The notes under the pieces: generated by a model
Database searches by the model: none
What the model was told of the DNA's origin: nothing
What the model saw: the letters and a program-made list of their open reading frames with translations, nothing else
Position numbers and translations under genes: made by a program
Origin: Lachnospiraceae bacterium
GTDB lineage: Bacteria > Bacillota > Clostridia > Lachnospirales > Lachnospiraceae
Direction of reading: 5' to 3'
DNA length: 64,000 nucleotides
Assembly (NCBI GenBank): GCA_022794255.1
Contig: JAAWEL010000047.1
Span: 1-64,000, forward strand
In this document: positions 25,137 through 34,613 of the stretch, piece by piece
Layout: each line of letters opens with the position of its first letter
Position numbering within the stretch: position 1 is the first letter of the stretch

Positions 25137-25412
25137 ATGACATTTACTTACCCGGCGGTATTTACGCCTCATAAGGAAGATGAAGGGTTTCATGTAGTGT
25201 TTCCGGATTTAGAGTGCTGTGAGGCGGATGGGCCAGATCTGGAGGATGCCCTGGACGAAGCCAGGGAGGCAGCTTACAACTGGCTCAGTGTAGAGCTAGA
25301 GGAGGGCGGGGAGTTTCCGGCTCAGACTCACAAAGAGGATATGGAGCTGCCAGAGGGAAGTTTTGTTCGTCAAATTATGGTGCGGATCAAGCTTTTGCCG
25401 GATAATGACTGA
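25137..25412 (+). CDS. HicB-like antitoxin-type protein, no HicA partner seen
   Basis: A 91-residue protein with the HicB N-terminal fold: YPAVFTPHKEDEGFHVVFPDL followed by the conserved helix ALDEAREAAYNWL and the hydrophobic end SFVRQIMVRIKLL. It has no recognisable DNA-binding tail. HicB normally neutralises the small ribonuclease HicA, encoded next to it; no such gene is found on either side. The ATG at 25137 follows GGGAGA; 25119 is a weaker alternative. Solitary HicB-like proteins are common in Firmicutes. Confidence 0.82.
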   Translation: MTFTYPAVFTPHKEDEGFHVVFPDLECCEADGPDLEDALDEAREAAYNWLSVELEEGGEFPAQTHKEDMELPEGSFVRQIMVRIKLLPDND

Positions 25413-25468
25413 GAAGACAATGACAGACGAAAATTCAAAAAAGTCGGAAAATAGGGGAGGAGCCCTGG

Positions 25469-27535
25469 ATGGTAAAGGAGAAAACTCAGATGACATACAC
25501 ACAGAAAACAATCTGTCCCTATGATTGTCCGGCTGCCTGTGGGCTGCTGGCGGAAACGGACGGAACAAGGCTTGTAACAGTACAGGGAGACAAGGATCAC
25601 CCCATGACAAAGGGACTGATTTGCAGAAAGATGCAGAACTATGAAAAATCGGTTAATTCGGTCAACCGGATTCTGACCCCGTTAAAGCGAGTGGGGGAAA
25701 AGGGAGAAGGGAGATTTGTGCCTGTTACCTGGGAGGAGGCAGTGGAGGAGATTGCCGGCCGGTTTCAGGAGATCCTTAAGGAGGATGGGGGAAACGCTAT
25801 TCTTCCTGTATATTTTTCCGGAGTTATGAGTGTGATTCAGAGACGATGCGGGGATGCCTTTTTTAACCGGTTGGGAGCCCGCCAGCTGGTAAAAAGCTTG
25901 TGTTCTTCCGCTAAAGGGGCTGGTTACAAATCGGTGATGGGAGATACGGGATGTTTGGATCCCAGAGAGCTAAAGGACAGTGATTTTATCCTGATCTGGG
26001 GAAGCAATGTGAAATCTACCCGAATCCATACTATGCCAGTTTTGGCCCAGGCCCGCAAGGAGGGAAAACGGGTGGTGTTGGTGGAGGCCTGTGCCCTGGA
26101 TATGGCGGATACCTGCGATCAGGTGGTTCTTCTTAAGCCTGGAACAGATGGAGCTTTGGCACTGGCTATGATGCATGTCTTGGCAAAGGAGGGGATGACC
26201 GATGAGGAGTATCTGAAAAAGCATGCGAGGGGATATGAGCTATTTAAAAAGACTCTTGTTACATATACTCCCGAATGGGCCGGGGAGATTACTGGCGTTC
26301 CGGCAGAGACCATAAGAGAACTGGCCAGGGAATATGGAAAGGCCTCTGCCCCGGCCATTCTGATGGGAAGCGGTCCCTCCCGGCAGGGCAACGGGGGTAT
26401 GAATGTGCGTCTGGTTGTTATATTATCAGCGATTACTGGTGCATGGGGGAAGCCTGGAGGGGGATTTTGCGGAAGCAATCCAGGGGCTGGTCCTTATGTG
26501 GCAGAAGAGCGGGTGACCCGGCCGGATTTCCGCAAAAAAGAGTGGGAGGATGAGGCAGGAGAGCCAGTGAATATCAACCAGCTGGGACAAGCTTTGTGCT
26601 GTGAGGAGAAGGGAAAACGGATTCGCGCCTTGTATGTGTATGGTTCCAATCCGGCTCTGACAGTCAGCGACCAGTCTGCTGTGCTTAAGGGGCTTGCCCG
26701 ATCCGATCTTTTTACGGTGGTTCATGAGCGTTTTATCACAGATACGGCCAGATATGCAGACTTTGTTCTTCCAGCCACTTTTTCGGTGGAACAAACGGAC
26801 TGTTATACAGCTTATGGCTACTGTACCTTTGGAACGGCCTATCAGGTGGTAAAGCCGGCAGGACAATGTAAAAGCAACTGGGATACTTTTCGCCTTTTGG
26901 CCAGAGCCATGGGTTATGAGGAGGAGTATTTTGACCGGACAGAGGAGGAGGTACTTTGGGATTTGCTTGAACATCCAGACAAAGGTCTTTTAAATATATC
27001 GGAGGAGGAGTGGCAGCTGCTGGAAAAGGGAGGGGTAATCACTACACCATTTGCAGACCATGGGAGATTTCTGACAGAGGACGGACGGATACAGATTGTC
27101 AATGAAAGCCTTGCAGACCCTCTGCCTTGCTACCGGGAAAACCATGGAGGCCAGGAACCTTTGTGTCTGGTGGCTGTGCCCAGCTTTTACACCTTGAATT
27201 CCACATTTCTGGACCGGGAGGATCTGACCGGAAGGCGGGGGGAGGCCCGGATTTTTCTTCATCCTGCCGATGGGGCTGCAAGAGGAATAAAGGAAGGGGA
27301 TCTGGTGGAGGTATTCAATGATCTTGCACAAGTGTGCTTTCGGGCTGGGATATCGGACCGGGTGGCTAAGGGGGTGGCGGCTGTACCGGGAGTATTCCGG
27401 CAGGATGCAGACGGAAGAGCGTTGCATGTTAATGCGCTGCACCACGAACGGTTATCGGATATGGCAGATGCCACTACCTTAAATGACAATCGGGTAGAGA
27501 TCCGGCTGGCTGCCAGGTATTGTGATTCCTTATAA
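25469..27535 (+). CDS. Molybdopterin-dependent oxidoreductase with [4Fe-4S] cluster
   Basis: A 688-residue enzyme of the DMSO reductase/formate dehydrogenase superfamily. The N-terminal iron-sulfur site is CPYDCPAACG with the fourth Cys in KGLICRK. Molybdopterin-binding landmarks follow, including LIWGSNVKSTRIH, GSGPSRQGNGG, YVYGSNPALTVSD and a C-terminal PADGAARGIKEGDLVEVFND. No twin-arginine signal is present, so it is cytoplasmic. No electron-transfer subunit or cofactor gene is adjacent, and the substrate is unknown. Start 25469 follows GGGGAGGAG. Confidence 0.88.
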   Translation: MVKEKTQMTYTQKTICPYDCPAACGLLAETDGTRLVTVQGDKDHPMTKGLICRKMQNYEKSVNSVNRILTPLKRVGEKGEGRFVPVTWEEAVEEIAGRFQEILKEDGGNAILPVYFSGVMSVIQRRCGDAFFNRLGARQLVKSLCSSAKGAGYKSVMGDTGCLDPRELKDSDFILIWGSNVKSTRIHTMPVLAQARKEGKRVVLVEACALDMADTCDQVVLLKPGTDGALALAMMHVLAKEGMTDEEYLKKHARGYELFKKTLVTYTPEWAGEITGVPAETIRELAREYGKASAPAILMGSGPSRQGNGGMNVRLVVILSAITGAWGKPGGGFCGSNPGAGPYVAEERVTRPDFRKKEWEDEAGEPVNINQLGQALCCEEKGKRIRALYVYGSNPALTVSDQSAVLKGLARSDLFTVVHERFITDTARYADFVLPATFSVEQTDCYTAYGYCTFGTAYQVVKPAGQCKSNWDTFRLLARAMGYEEEYFDRTEEEVLWDLLEHPDKGLLNISEEEWQLLEKGGVITTPFADHGRFLTEDGRIQIVNESLADPLPCYRENHGGQEPLCLVAVPSFYTLNSTFLDREDLTGRRGEARIFLHPADGAARGIKEGDLVEVFNDLAQVCFRAGISDRVAKGVAAVPGVFRQDADGRALHVNALHHERLSDMADATTLNDNRVEIRLAARYCDSL

Positions 27536-27608
27536 AATATGATATACTCCGAGGGTAAAACAGAACATTGGTATGATAGAGAACATTGATAACCGGGAGG
27601 AAGGTGCC

Positions 27609-28061
27609 ATGACCAGAAGAGAAATGCGGGAACATTGTTTTAAAATGCTGTTTGGGGTAGGATTCTATCCGGCAGAGGAGGCTGCGCAGCAGGCGGAACG
27701 ATATTTTGAATCGCCAAATGAGGATGACACCGCAGACAACGGTAATGTGGAGATCATTCATCAGGTAGATATGAAAGAGGCGGATCGGCTCTTTCTCACA
27801 GACCGGGTGGAGAAAATGGCTGTTAGGATTCCGGAGCTGGATAAAAGGCTGAATGAGGTAGCGCAGGGATGGAAAACCCGGCGGATGGGAAAGGTGGAGC
27901 TGACGATTTTGCGGCAGGCTCTCTATGAGATGATATATGACAATCAAGTGCCGGAAAAAGTGGCTATCAATGAGGCAGTGGATCTGGCGAAGAAGTATGG
28001 CGGAAAGGACTCTCCGGCTTTTATCAATGGAATTTTGGCAAAGCTGGTGACAGCGGAATAA
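27609..28061 (+). CDS. nusB: Transcription antitermination factor NusB
   Basis: A 150-residue RNA-binding factor that, with NusE, supports rRNA antitermination. The N-terminal TRREMREHCFKMLFG and the C-terminal block VAINEAVDLAKKYGGKDSPAF match the family. The ATG at 27609 follows GGGAGGAAGG; an earlier ATG at 27573 lacks a good site. It begins the long operon running to recN; the xseA start is one base after its stop. Confidence 0.95.
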   Translation: MTRREMREHCFKMLFGVGFYPAEEAAQQAERYFESPNEDDTADNGNVEIIHQVDMKEADRLFLTDRVEKMAVRIPELDKRLNEVAQGWKTRRMGKVELTILRQALYEMIYDNQVPEKVAINEAVDLAKKYGGKDSPAFINGILAKLVTAE

Positions 28062-28062
28062 A

Positions 28063-29289
28063 ATGGCAAGTATTTATTCGGTTTCTCAGGTAAATTCTTA
28101 TATTAAAAATATGTTTGCCCAGGATTTTGCCCTCAGCCGGATCACGGTGCGGGGAGAGGTTTCCAACTGCAAATACCATACCTCCGGACATGTGTATTTT
28201 ACATTGAAGGACAAGGGCGGGACCTTGGCTGCAGTGATGTTTTCCGGCCAGAGAAAAAGCGGTTTGAGATTTCAGATGCAGGAAGGGCAGCAAGTGGTGG
28301 TTACCGGCGCGGTGGATGTGTATGAGCGGGACGGGAAGTACCAGCTGTATGCAAAAAAGATTGAGCCGGATGGATTGGGAGGGTTGTTTGAAAGATTTTT
28401 GCGGCTGAGGAATGAGCTGGAGGAGATGGGGATGTTTGCCCCGGAGTATAAGCAGCCGATTCCCAAATACGCATCCCGGGTGGGGATTGTGACAGCGCCC
28501 ACAGGGGCTGCTATCCGTGACATCATGAATATTTCAGCCCGGCGCAATCCCTATGTACAGCTGATTCTTTATCCGGCTCTGGTTCAGGGGGAGGCGGCTT
28601 CAGAGAGCATTGCTGCCGGAATCCGGACACTGGACGCCATGAACTTGGATGTGCTGATTGTGGGGAGAGGAGGCGGATCCATAGAGGATCTGTGGGCTTT
28701 CAATGAGGAGCTGGTGGCCCGGGCTATTTTTGAATGTAAAACACCGGTCATATCGGCTGTGGGCCATGAGACGGATGTGACCATTGCAGATTATGTGGCA
28801 GATCTGCGGGCGCCAACTCCCTCAGCGGCAGCTGAGCTGGCAGTTTTTGATTACCAAAGATTTGAGGAGCAGAGGCAGGTATATAAAAAGGCTGTTATGC
28901 GGGCTATGGAACGGAAAGTGGAGAAGAGGCGTTATCTGGTGCAGCAGTACCGGTTCCGGCTCAGGCTTAAGGATCCGGCAAGGAAGATCAATGAGAAAAG
29001 ACAGCAGTTGGCGGATATGGAAGAAAGAATGCAGTTGATTGTAGAGAAGCGGCTGCAGTCTGCCCGGCACAGGCTGGCTTTGGACAGCGGGCGGCTCCAC
29101 GGTCTGTCGCCGCTAGAAAAGATCAGCAATGGTTTTGGGTTTGTCACAGGGCCGGATGGAAAGCGTGTGGACCGTGTGGAGCGGGTAAAGGTGGGAGAAT
29201 CCATTACCGTGCGGATATCAGATGGAAGACTGACTGCCCGGATTACAGAGAGGGAGAAAACAAAATACAAGTCAGAAGATCAACCATAA
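28063..29289 (+). CDS. xseA: Exodeoxyribonuclease VII large subunit
   Basis: A 408-residue catalytic subunit that, with XseB, degrades single-stranded DNA to oligonucleotides. The N-terminal OB fold (ITVRGEVSNCKYHTSGHVYF) is followed by the nuclease core (IGRGGGSIEDLW-type segment IVGRGGGSIEDLWAF, VISAVGHETDVTIADYVAD, RAPTPSAAAELAV) and a coiled C-terminal region. It starts one base past nusB, so the two are co-transcribed and probably coupled. Confidence 0.96.
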   Translation: MASIYSVSQVNSYIKNMFAQDFALSRITVRGEVSNCKYHTSGHVYFTLKDKGGTLAAVMFSGQRKSGLRFQMQEGQQVVVTGAVDVYERDGKYQLYAKKIEPDGLGGLFERFLRLRNELEEMGMFAPEYKQPIPKYASRVGIVTAPTGAAIRDIMNISARRNPYVQLILYPALVQGEAASESIAAGIRTLDAMNLDVLIVGRGGGSIEDLWAFNEELVARAIFECKTPVISAVGHETDVTIADYVADLRAPTPSAAAELAVFDYQRFEEQRQVYKKAVMRAMERKVEKRRYLVQQYRFRLRLKDPARKINEKRQQLADMEERMQLIVEKRLQSARHRLALDSGRLHGLSPLEKISNGFGFVTGPDGKRVDRVERVKVGESITVRISDGRLTARITEREKTKYKSEDQP

Positions 29290-29344
29290 GGCAGTAAAGA
29301 GACAGAAAAAGCGGCAAAGCGAGGACAGGAGAAGGCAGAACGCT

Positions 29345-29548
29345 ATGGATAAAACGATAGAACAGACATTTGAAGAGCTGGAAGAAATCATGGAGAAGTT
29401 AGAGGATCCGGATACCTCTTTAGAGGACTCTTTTGGATACTATGAGGCAGGGATGAAGCTGGTTAAGGCCTGCGGGGAAAAGATTGACAAGGTAGAAAAG
29501 CAAATGATTGTTTTGCAGGAAGGCGAAGGAGCAAATGGAGACGGTTAA
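29345..29548 (+). CDS. xseB: Exodeoxyribonuclease VII small subunit
   Basis: A 67-residue helical protein with the family segments FEELEEIMEKLEDPDTSLED and YEAGMKLVKACGEKID. It binds XseA to form exonuclease VII. Its end overlaps the ispA start by 14 bases, indicating coupled translation. Confidence 0.95.
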   Translation: MDKTIEQTFEELEEIMEKLEDPDTSLEDSFGYYEAGMKLVKACGEKIDKVEKQMIVLQEGEGANGDG

Positions 29549-30452
29549 GGGAGCAGATCAGACAGCAGGGTTTAAAGAAACTCTTGCTAAGAGAACCAAA
29601 GAGGTGGAAGCTGTGGTGGAACAGTATCTTCCAAAGGAGGAGGGACACCAAAAAACAATTTTTGAGGCCATGAACTACAGTGTGCGGGCAGGAGGAAAAC
29701 GACTGCGCCCTATGCTGATGGAGGAGACATACCGGTTGTTTGGCGGAAGCGGACAAAAGATCGGGCCCTTTATGGCGGCGATTGAGATGATTCATACCTC
29801 TTCTCTGATTCATGATGATCTTCCCTGTATGGACAATGATGAACTGCGCCGGGGGGTGCCTACAGTCTGGGTGAAATTCGGTTATGACATGGCGGTGCTG
29901 GCCGGAGATGCGCTCCTGATCTATGCGGTGGAGACAGCTGCAAAGGCCTGCACGCTCACGGACAATGGAGGGGCAGTGGCCAGAGCGATTGGGATTCTGG
30001 CAGCCAAAACCGGTATATACGGCATGATTGGCGGCCAGGTGGTGGATGTGCAGCTGACCAATCAGCCAATCTCTAAGGAGAAGCTGGATTTCATCTATCG
30101 CCTGAAAACAGGGGCCCTTTTGGAGGCATCCATGATGATCGGTGCATTGCTGGGGGGAGCAGACGAGCAGCAGATAAAAAAGGTGGAGGAGATGGCTTCG
30201 CTGATAGGCCTGGCTTTTCAGATTCAGGATGATATTTTGGACGTGACAGCCACCACAGAGCAGCTGGGTAAACCAGTGTACAGTGACGAGAAGAATCAGA
30301 AAACCACTTATGTGACCCTTGAGGGACTTGAGAAGGCGAAGCTGGATGTGGCGGAGATCTCGGCCAGGGCCATCCAAATCCTTCAGGAGCTTCCTGGTGA
30401 TAACCCGTTTTTGGAGGGACTTATTAATCGGCTGATTACAAGAGAAAAATAA
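29535..30452 (+). CDS. ispA: Farnesyl/geranylgeranyl diphosphate synthase
   Basis: A 305-residue trans-prenyl synthase joining isopentenyl diphosphate to allylic diphosphates. The first Asp-rich motif is in HDDLPCMDNDELRRG and the second in FQIQDDILD; GGKRLRPML and GQVVDV are also present. The ATG at 29535 follows GAAGGAG inside the end of xseB. It is followed closely by dxs, so two isoprenoid steps are encoded together. Confidence 0.95.
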   Translation: METVKGADQTAGFKETLAKRTKEVEAVVEQYLPKEEGHQKTIFEAMNYSVRAGGKRLRPMLMEETYRLFGGSGQKIGPFMAAIEMIHTSSLIHDDLPCMDNDELRRGVPTVWVKFGYDMAVLAGDALLIYAVETAAKACTLTDNGGAVARAIGILAAKTGIYGMIGGQVVDVQLTNQPISKEKLDFIYRLKTGALLEASMMIGALLGGADEQQIKKVEEMASLIGLAFQIQDDILDVTATTEQLGKPVYSDEKNQKTTYVTLEGLEKAKLDVAEISARAIQILQELPGDNPFLEGLINRLITREK

Positions 30453-30465
30453 AGGGGCGATGGAC

Positions 30466-32349
30466 ATGCTGCTGGAACAGATAGAAAAGCCGCAGGATAT
30501 CAGAAATTTGAGTACAGAAGAATTAAAGGCGTTAGCAGAGGAGATCCGCCATTTCCTGATTGATAAGATCAGTGTGACCGGAGGCCATTTAGCTTCTAAT
30601 CTGGGAGTGGTGGAGCTGACCATTGCACTGTATCTGGCTTTTGATTTGCCCCGGGATAAGGTGATCTGGGATGTAGGGCATCAATCTTATACCCACAAAA
30701 TTTTAAGCGGACGGCGGGAGATGTTTGATGAGCTGCGTCAGTATGGCGGCATAAGTGGTTTCCCCAAAAGGAAAGAGAGCCCTTATGATGCTTTTGACAC
30801 AGGACATAGTTCCACATCTGTTTCAGCCGGGTTGGGGATGGCCCAGGGACGGGATCTTTTAGGGGAGGATTATGCAGTGGTATCGGTGATCGGTGACGGG
30901 GCTTTGACCGGTGGAATGGCCTATGAGGCTCTGAACAATGCGGCACGGATGCGAAAGAATTTTATTATTATTTTAAATGACAACAATATGTCTATCTCAG
31001 AAAACGTGGGAGGCATGTCAAAATATCTTAATGGGATCCGTTCCGGGAAGGGATATAATCGTCTGAAGAAGGATGTTGAGGCGGCCCTCATGAAAATTCC
31101 GGTAATCGGTGACGGGCTGGTGGACAAGATCAGCCGGACGAAGAACAGCATCAAGCAGCTGGTAATCCCGGGAATGCTGTTTGAAAATATGGGAATCACT
31201 TACTTGGGACCTGTGGACGGGCATAATGTCTATGAGATGGTGAAGGTTTTAAAAAAGGCCCGGATGATGGATCATGCGGTACTGGTGCATGTAAACACGA
31301 AAAAGGGCAGGGGTTACAAACCTGCGGAAAAGAATCCGGCCCGCTTTCACGGGGTGGAGCCCTTTGATCCGGAGACGGGAAAAAGCCTTAAAAAGAAAAT
31401 TTATCCCGGATATACAGATGTATTTTCCAGGGAGCTGTGCCGGCTGGCAGGAGAGGATTCCCGAATTGTGGCCATCACGGCGGCCATGCCAGATGGAACC
31501 GGACTGAAGGCATTTGCCAAACAATATCCGGAGCGGTTTTTCGATGTGGGGATTGCAGAGCAGCACGCGGTGACATCAGCTGCAGGCATGGCAGCGGCAG
31601 GATTGAAGCCGGTGGTGGCTGTGTATTCTTCTTTTTTACAGCGGGGTTTCGATCAGATTCTTCACGATGTGTGTATTCAGAATCTGCCGGTGGTGTTTGC
31701 ATTAGACCGGGCGGGACTTGTAGGCAGTGACGGGGAGACCCACCAGGGAATATTTGATTTATCCTATTTGACTTCCATTCCCAATATGAGTGTGATGGCT
31801 CCGAAAAATCTGTGGGAGCTTCGCCGCCAGATGGAATTTGCTGTCAGCCAGTTTGATGGCCCGATTGCCATCCGCTATCCCCGGGGGCAGGCTTACCGGG
31901 GACTAAAGGAGTTTGATTCTCCTATCGAGTACGGAAAGGGAGAGATCCTTTACAGAGGGCGGGAAATTGCTCTTTTGGCAGTGGGCAGCATGGTCAGCAC
32001 TGCTGAGCATGTGCGGGACAAGCTGCTGGAAGAAGGGGTGGACTGTACCTTGGCTAACGGCCGGTTTATTAAGCCGGTGGATAAAGCGCTGATAAGGGAG
32101 CTGGCCCGTACCCACAGACTGATTGTGACTCTGGAAGAAAATGTTTTGCAGGGGGGCTTTGGACTTCAGGTAACAGCTCTGGTCCATCAGTGGGATGCCC
32201 AGGTAAAGGTATTAAACATTGCCCTTCCGGACGCTTATGTGGAGCATGGAAATGTGTCCCTTCTGCGGGAAAGTCTGGGGATTGACAGTGATTCGGTCAT
32301 CCAGACGATGAGAGATTTTTATCCGGAAAGACTTGCAGGGAGAAAATGA
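30466..32349 (+). CDS. dxs: 1-deoxy-D-xylulose-5-phosphate synthase
   Basis: A 627-residue thiamine-diphosphate enzyme joining pyruvate and glyceraldehyde-3-phosphate, the first step of the non-mevalonate isoprenoid pathway. The ThDP site is VIGDGALTGGMAYEALNNA. Family blocks DVGHQSYTHKIL, FDVGIAEQHAVTSAAGMA and IRYPRG are present. ATGs at 30460 and 30466 are both possible; AAAGGGG lies two and eight bases upstream respectively, so 30466 is preferred. The stop overlaps the tlyA region. Confidence 0.96.
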   Translation: MLLEQIEKPQDIRNLSTEELKALAEEIRHFLIDKISVTGGHLASNLGVVELTIALYLAFDLPRDKVIWDVGHQSYTHKILSGRREMFDELRQYGGISGFPKRKESPYDAFDTGHSSTSVSAGLGMAQGRDLLGEDYAVVSVIGDGALTGGMAYEALNNAARMRKNFIIILNDNNMSISENVGGMSKYLNGIRSGKGYNRLKKDVEAALMKIPVIGDGLVDKISRTKNSIKQLVIPGMLFENMGITYLGPVDGHNVYEMVKVLKKARMMDHAVLVHVNTKKGRGYKPAEKNPARFHGVEPFDPETGKSLKKKIYPGYTDVFSRELCRLAGEDSRIVAITAAMPDGTGLKAFAKQYPERFFDVGIAEQHAVTSAAGMAAAGLKPVVAVYSSFLQRGFDQILHDVCIQNLPVVFALDRAGLVGSDGETHQGIFDLSYLTSIPNMSVMAPKNLWELRRQMEFAVSQFDGPIAIRYPRGQAYRGLKEFDSPIEYGKGEILYRGREIALLAVGSMVSTAEHVRDKLLEEGVDCTLANGRFIKPVDKALIRELARTHRLIVTLEENVLQGGFGLQVTALVHQWDAQVKVLNIALPDAYVEHGNVSLLRESLGIDSDSVIQTMRDFYPERLAGRK

Positions 32350-32351
32350 TT

Positions 32352-33167
32352 ATGAAAGAGTCAAAGGAACGTCTGGATATCCTTTTAGTGAGTCGGGGGC
32401 TTGCCCCTTCCAGGGAAAAGGCAAAGGCCTTCATCATGTCCGGTATTGTGTATGTGGACGGGCAGAAGGAAGATAAGCCCGGAACTTCTTTTCCTCTGTC
32501 GGCGGATATTGAGGTTCGGGGCGTGGCATTAAAATATGTGAGCCGGGGCGGCCTTAAGCTTGAGAAGGCCATGCGCTGCTTTGATGTGTCACTGGTAGGA
32601 AAGATTTGTATGGATGTGGGCTCCTCCACCGGAGGATTTACAGACTGTATGTTGCAGAACGGGGCAAGAAAGGTCTATGCGGTGGATGTGGGCCATGGGC
32701 AGCTGGACTGGAAGCTGCGCAATGACGAGCGGGTGGTCTGTATGGAGCGGACCAATATCCGGTATGTAACTCCAAACGAGATTCCGGAGAAAATTCAGTT
32801 TTCTTCCATTGATGTTTCCTTTATTTCATTGACGAAGGTGTTGGAGCCGGTGCAGAGGCTTCTGGCGGAGGATGGTCAGGTAGTGGCCCTCATTAAACCT
32901 CAGTTTGAGGCAGGCAGAGAGAAGGTAGGGAAAAAGGGAGTAGTCCGGGAGAAAAGTACCCATCTGGAAGTGATTGAAATGGTGCTCCGATATGCTGCGA
33001 AGCTGGGATTTGAGATTCGGGGATTGGAGTATTCTCCCATTAAGGGACCAGAGGGAAACATTGAGTATCTGGTACATTTGCAGAACCGGCCAGGAGAAGA
33101 AGGATCGGACAGGATCCTTTTTGCAGATCCGAAACAGGTTGTGGAAGCGGCTCACGGAAGTCTGTAA
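32352..33167 (+). CDS. tlyA: TlyA-family rRNA 2'-O-methyltransferase/hemolysin-like protein
   Basis: A 271-residue protein with an N-terminal S4 RNA-binding domain (ERLDILLVSRGLAPSREKAK) and an FtsJ-like SAM methyltransferase domain (CMDVGSSTGGFTDCMLQNGA, YAVDVGHGQLDWKLRND). In actinobacteria TlyA methylates 16S and 23S rRNA; the clostridial substrate is inferred. The ATG at 32352 sits nine bases after AGGGAG; an ATG at 32346 overlapping the dxs stop is the alternative. Confidence 0.93.
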   Translation: MKESKERLDILLVSRGLAPSREKAKAFIMSGIVYVDGQKEDKPGTSFPLSADIEVRGVALKYVSRGGLKLEKAMRCFDVSLVGKICMDVGSSTGGFTDCMLQNGARKVYAVDVGHGQLDWKLRNDERVVCMERTNIRYVTPNEIPEKIQFSSIDVSFISLTKVLEPVQRLLAEDGQVVALIKPQFEAGREKVGKKGVVREKSTHLEVIEMVLRYAAKLGFEIRGLEYSPIKGPEGNIEYLVHLQNRPGEEGSDRILFADPKQVVEAAHGSL

Positions 33168-33211
33168 CCAATTTCATACAAATTGACAGAGACAGGAGAT
33201 TTTGGACATCT

Positions 33212-34054
33212 ATGGAACATTTTTATCTGGTTGCAAACCCATCAAAAAAAGGTGCGGTTCAGGTAGGGAAGGAGATTAAGGAATATCTTTGTGCCCGGGG
33301 AGCCACCTGTGAGGGAAGTATACAGGAAAGGAGAAGGGAGGGAGCCGCCTATGGCTATACAGACAAAAGGCGGATTCCACCTAAGACGCAGTGTGTGATC
33401 ACATTGGGCGGTGACGGAACTTTGATACAGGCGGCCAGAGATCTGGTGGATCTGCAGCTTCCTATGATTGGAATCAATATGGGCAATCTTGGCTATCTGA
33501 CTCAGATCGCATATGGGGAGGCCCTGTCTCCTATGCTGGATGCATTATTGACCGATAATTTCCATCTGGAAAAGCGGATGATGTTAGAAGGCATGGTACG
33601 GGGGGAGAGGGGCATTGCATTAAATGATATTGTCCTGACCCGAAAGGATGTGATGCAAGTTCTCAAATTTCAAGTGTATGTCAATGGGGAGCTGCTCAGT
33701 GAATATACAGCGGATGGTATGATTGTGGCAACCCCTACCGGGTCTACAGCCTATAATCTGTCAGCCGGAGGGCCTATAGTGACACCAGGGGCGGAGATGA
33801 TCGTACTGACGCCTATCTGTTCTCACTCCATCAGCTCCCGAAGTATTATTCTTTCTCATCATGACCAGGTTGGGATACGGGTGATGGAAAATGCAGGTCA
33901 GAGACAGATGGCGGTGTTTGACGGGGATCAGGTGATGGCTCTAGAGGCTGGTGAGCTTTTAACGGTTGGGGAATCCGGCAGCTATACCATGCTGATTCAG
34001 ATGAAAAATGTTCCGTTTTTGGAAAATATCCGTAAAAAGCTGGCGCGGGTGTAG
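33212..34054 (+). CDS. nadK: NAD kinase
   Basis: A 280-residue kinase making NADP from NAD and ATP or polyphosphate. The catalytic motif is TLGGDGTLIQAARD; the second block ATPTGSTAYNLSAGGPIV and the LTPICSHSISSR segment are typical. It follows tlyA by 44 bases and precedes argR in the usual clostridial order. Confidence 0.95.
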   Translation: MEHFYLVANPSKKGAVQVGKEIKEYLCARGATCEGSIQERRREGAAYGYTDKRRIPPKTQCVITLGGDGTLIQAARDLVDLQLPMIGINMGNLGYLTQIAYGEALSPMLDALLTDNFHLEKRMMLEGMVRGERGIALNDIVLTRKDVMQVLKFQVYVNGELLSEYTADGMIVATPTGSTAYNLSAGGPIVTPGAEMIVLTPICSHSISSRSIILSHHDQVGIRVMENAGQRQMAVFDGDQVMALEAGELLTVGESGSYTMLIQMKNVPFLENIRKKLARV

Positions 34055-34095
34055 AGGAGACAGGCGGCAGGGAGGAATTAAGAGGAGACAGGGAA

Positions 34096-34542
34096 ATGAA
34101 GCTGGAACGGCATAGTAAGATTGTGGAACTGATTGGAAAATATGAGATCGAGACGCAGGAAGAGCTGGCAGACCTTCTAAGAGGGGCTGGCTACCGTGTG
34201 ACTCAGGCAACGGTCTCCCGGGATATTCGTGAGCTGAAACTGACAAAGGTTTCCGGGGAGAATGGCAAGCAGCGCTATGTGGTGATGCAGAATCAGGGCT
34301 CTTTCAGTGATAAATACATACGGATTTTAAGAGATGGCTATCTGTCCATGGATATGGCCCAGAATATTTTGGTGATCCGAACGGTCTCCGGTATGGCTAT
34401 GGCTGTGGCAGCTGCTCTGGACGCGATTCATTTTTATGAAATTGTGGGATGCATTGCAGGAGATGATACGATCATGTGTGCGGTGAGAAGCGTGGATGAT
34501 ACAATTTTGGTTATGGATAAGATCCGCAAGCTGGTGTCCTGA
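34096..34542 (+). CDS. argR: Arginine repressor
   Basis: A 148-residue regulator of arginine metabolism. The N-terminal winged helix contains TQATVSRDIRELKLTKV; the C-terminal hexamerisation/arginine domain contains VGCIAGDDTIMCAVRS with the Asp pair that binds arginine. No ARG-box was searched for. It sits between nadK and recN as in many Clostridia. Confidence 0.95.
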   Translation: MKLERHSKIVELIGKYEIETQEELADLLRGAGYRVTQATVSRDIRELKLTKVSGENGKQRYVVMQNQGSFSDKYIRILRDGYLSMDMAQNILVIRTVSGMAMAVAAALDAIHFYEIVGCIAGDDTIMCAVRSVDDTILVMDKIRKLVS

Positions 34543-34613
34543 CTATCGGGTCAGAGGATTAGTGGCAAGGAGACAATATCTGTATGAATGTGAAAACATA
34601 AAAAGGAGGAAAT

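Noticed and set aside
25137-27535. HicB-like gene plus oxidoreductase considered as a toxin-antitoxin or defence unit
   Set aside because: The oxidoreductase is an ordinary molybdopterin enzyme and the two genes have separate ribosome sites with no functional link.
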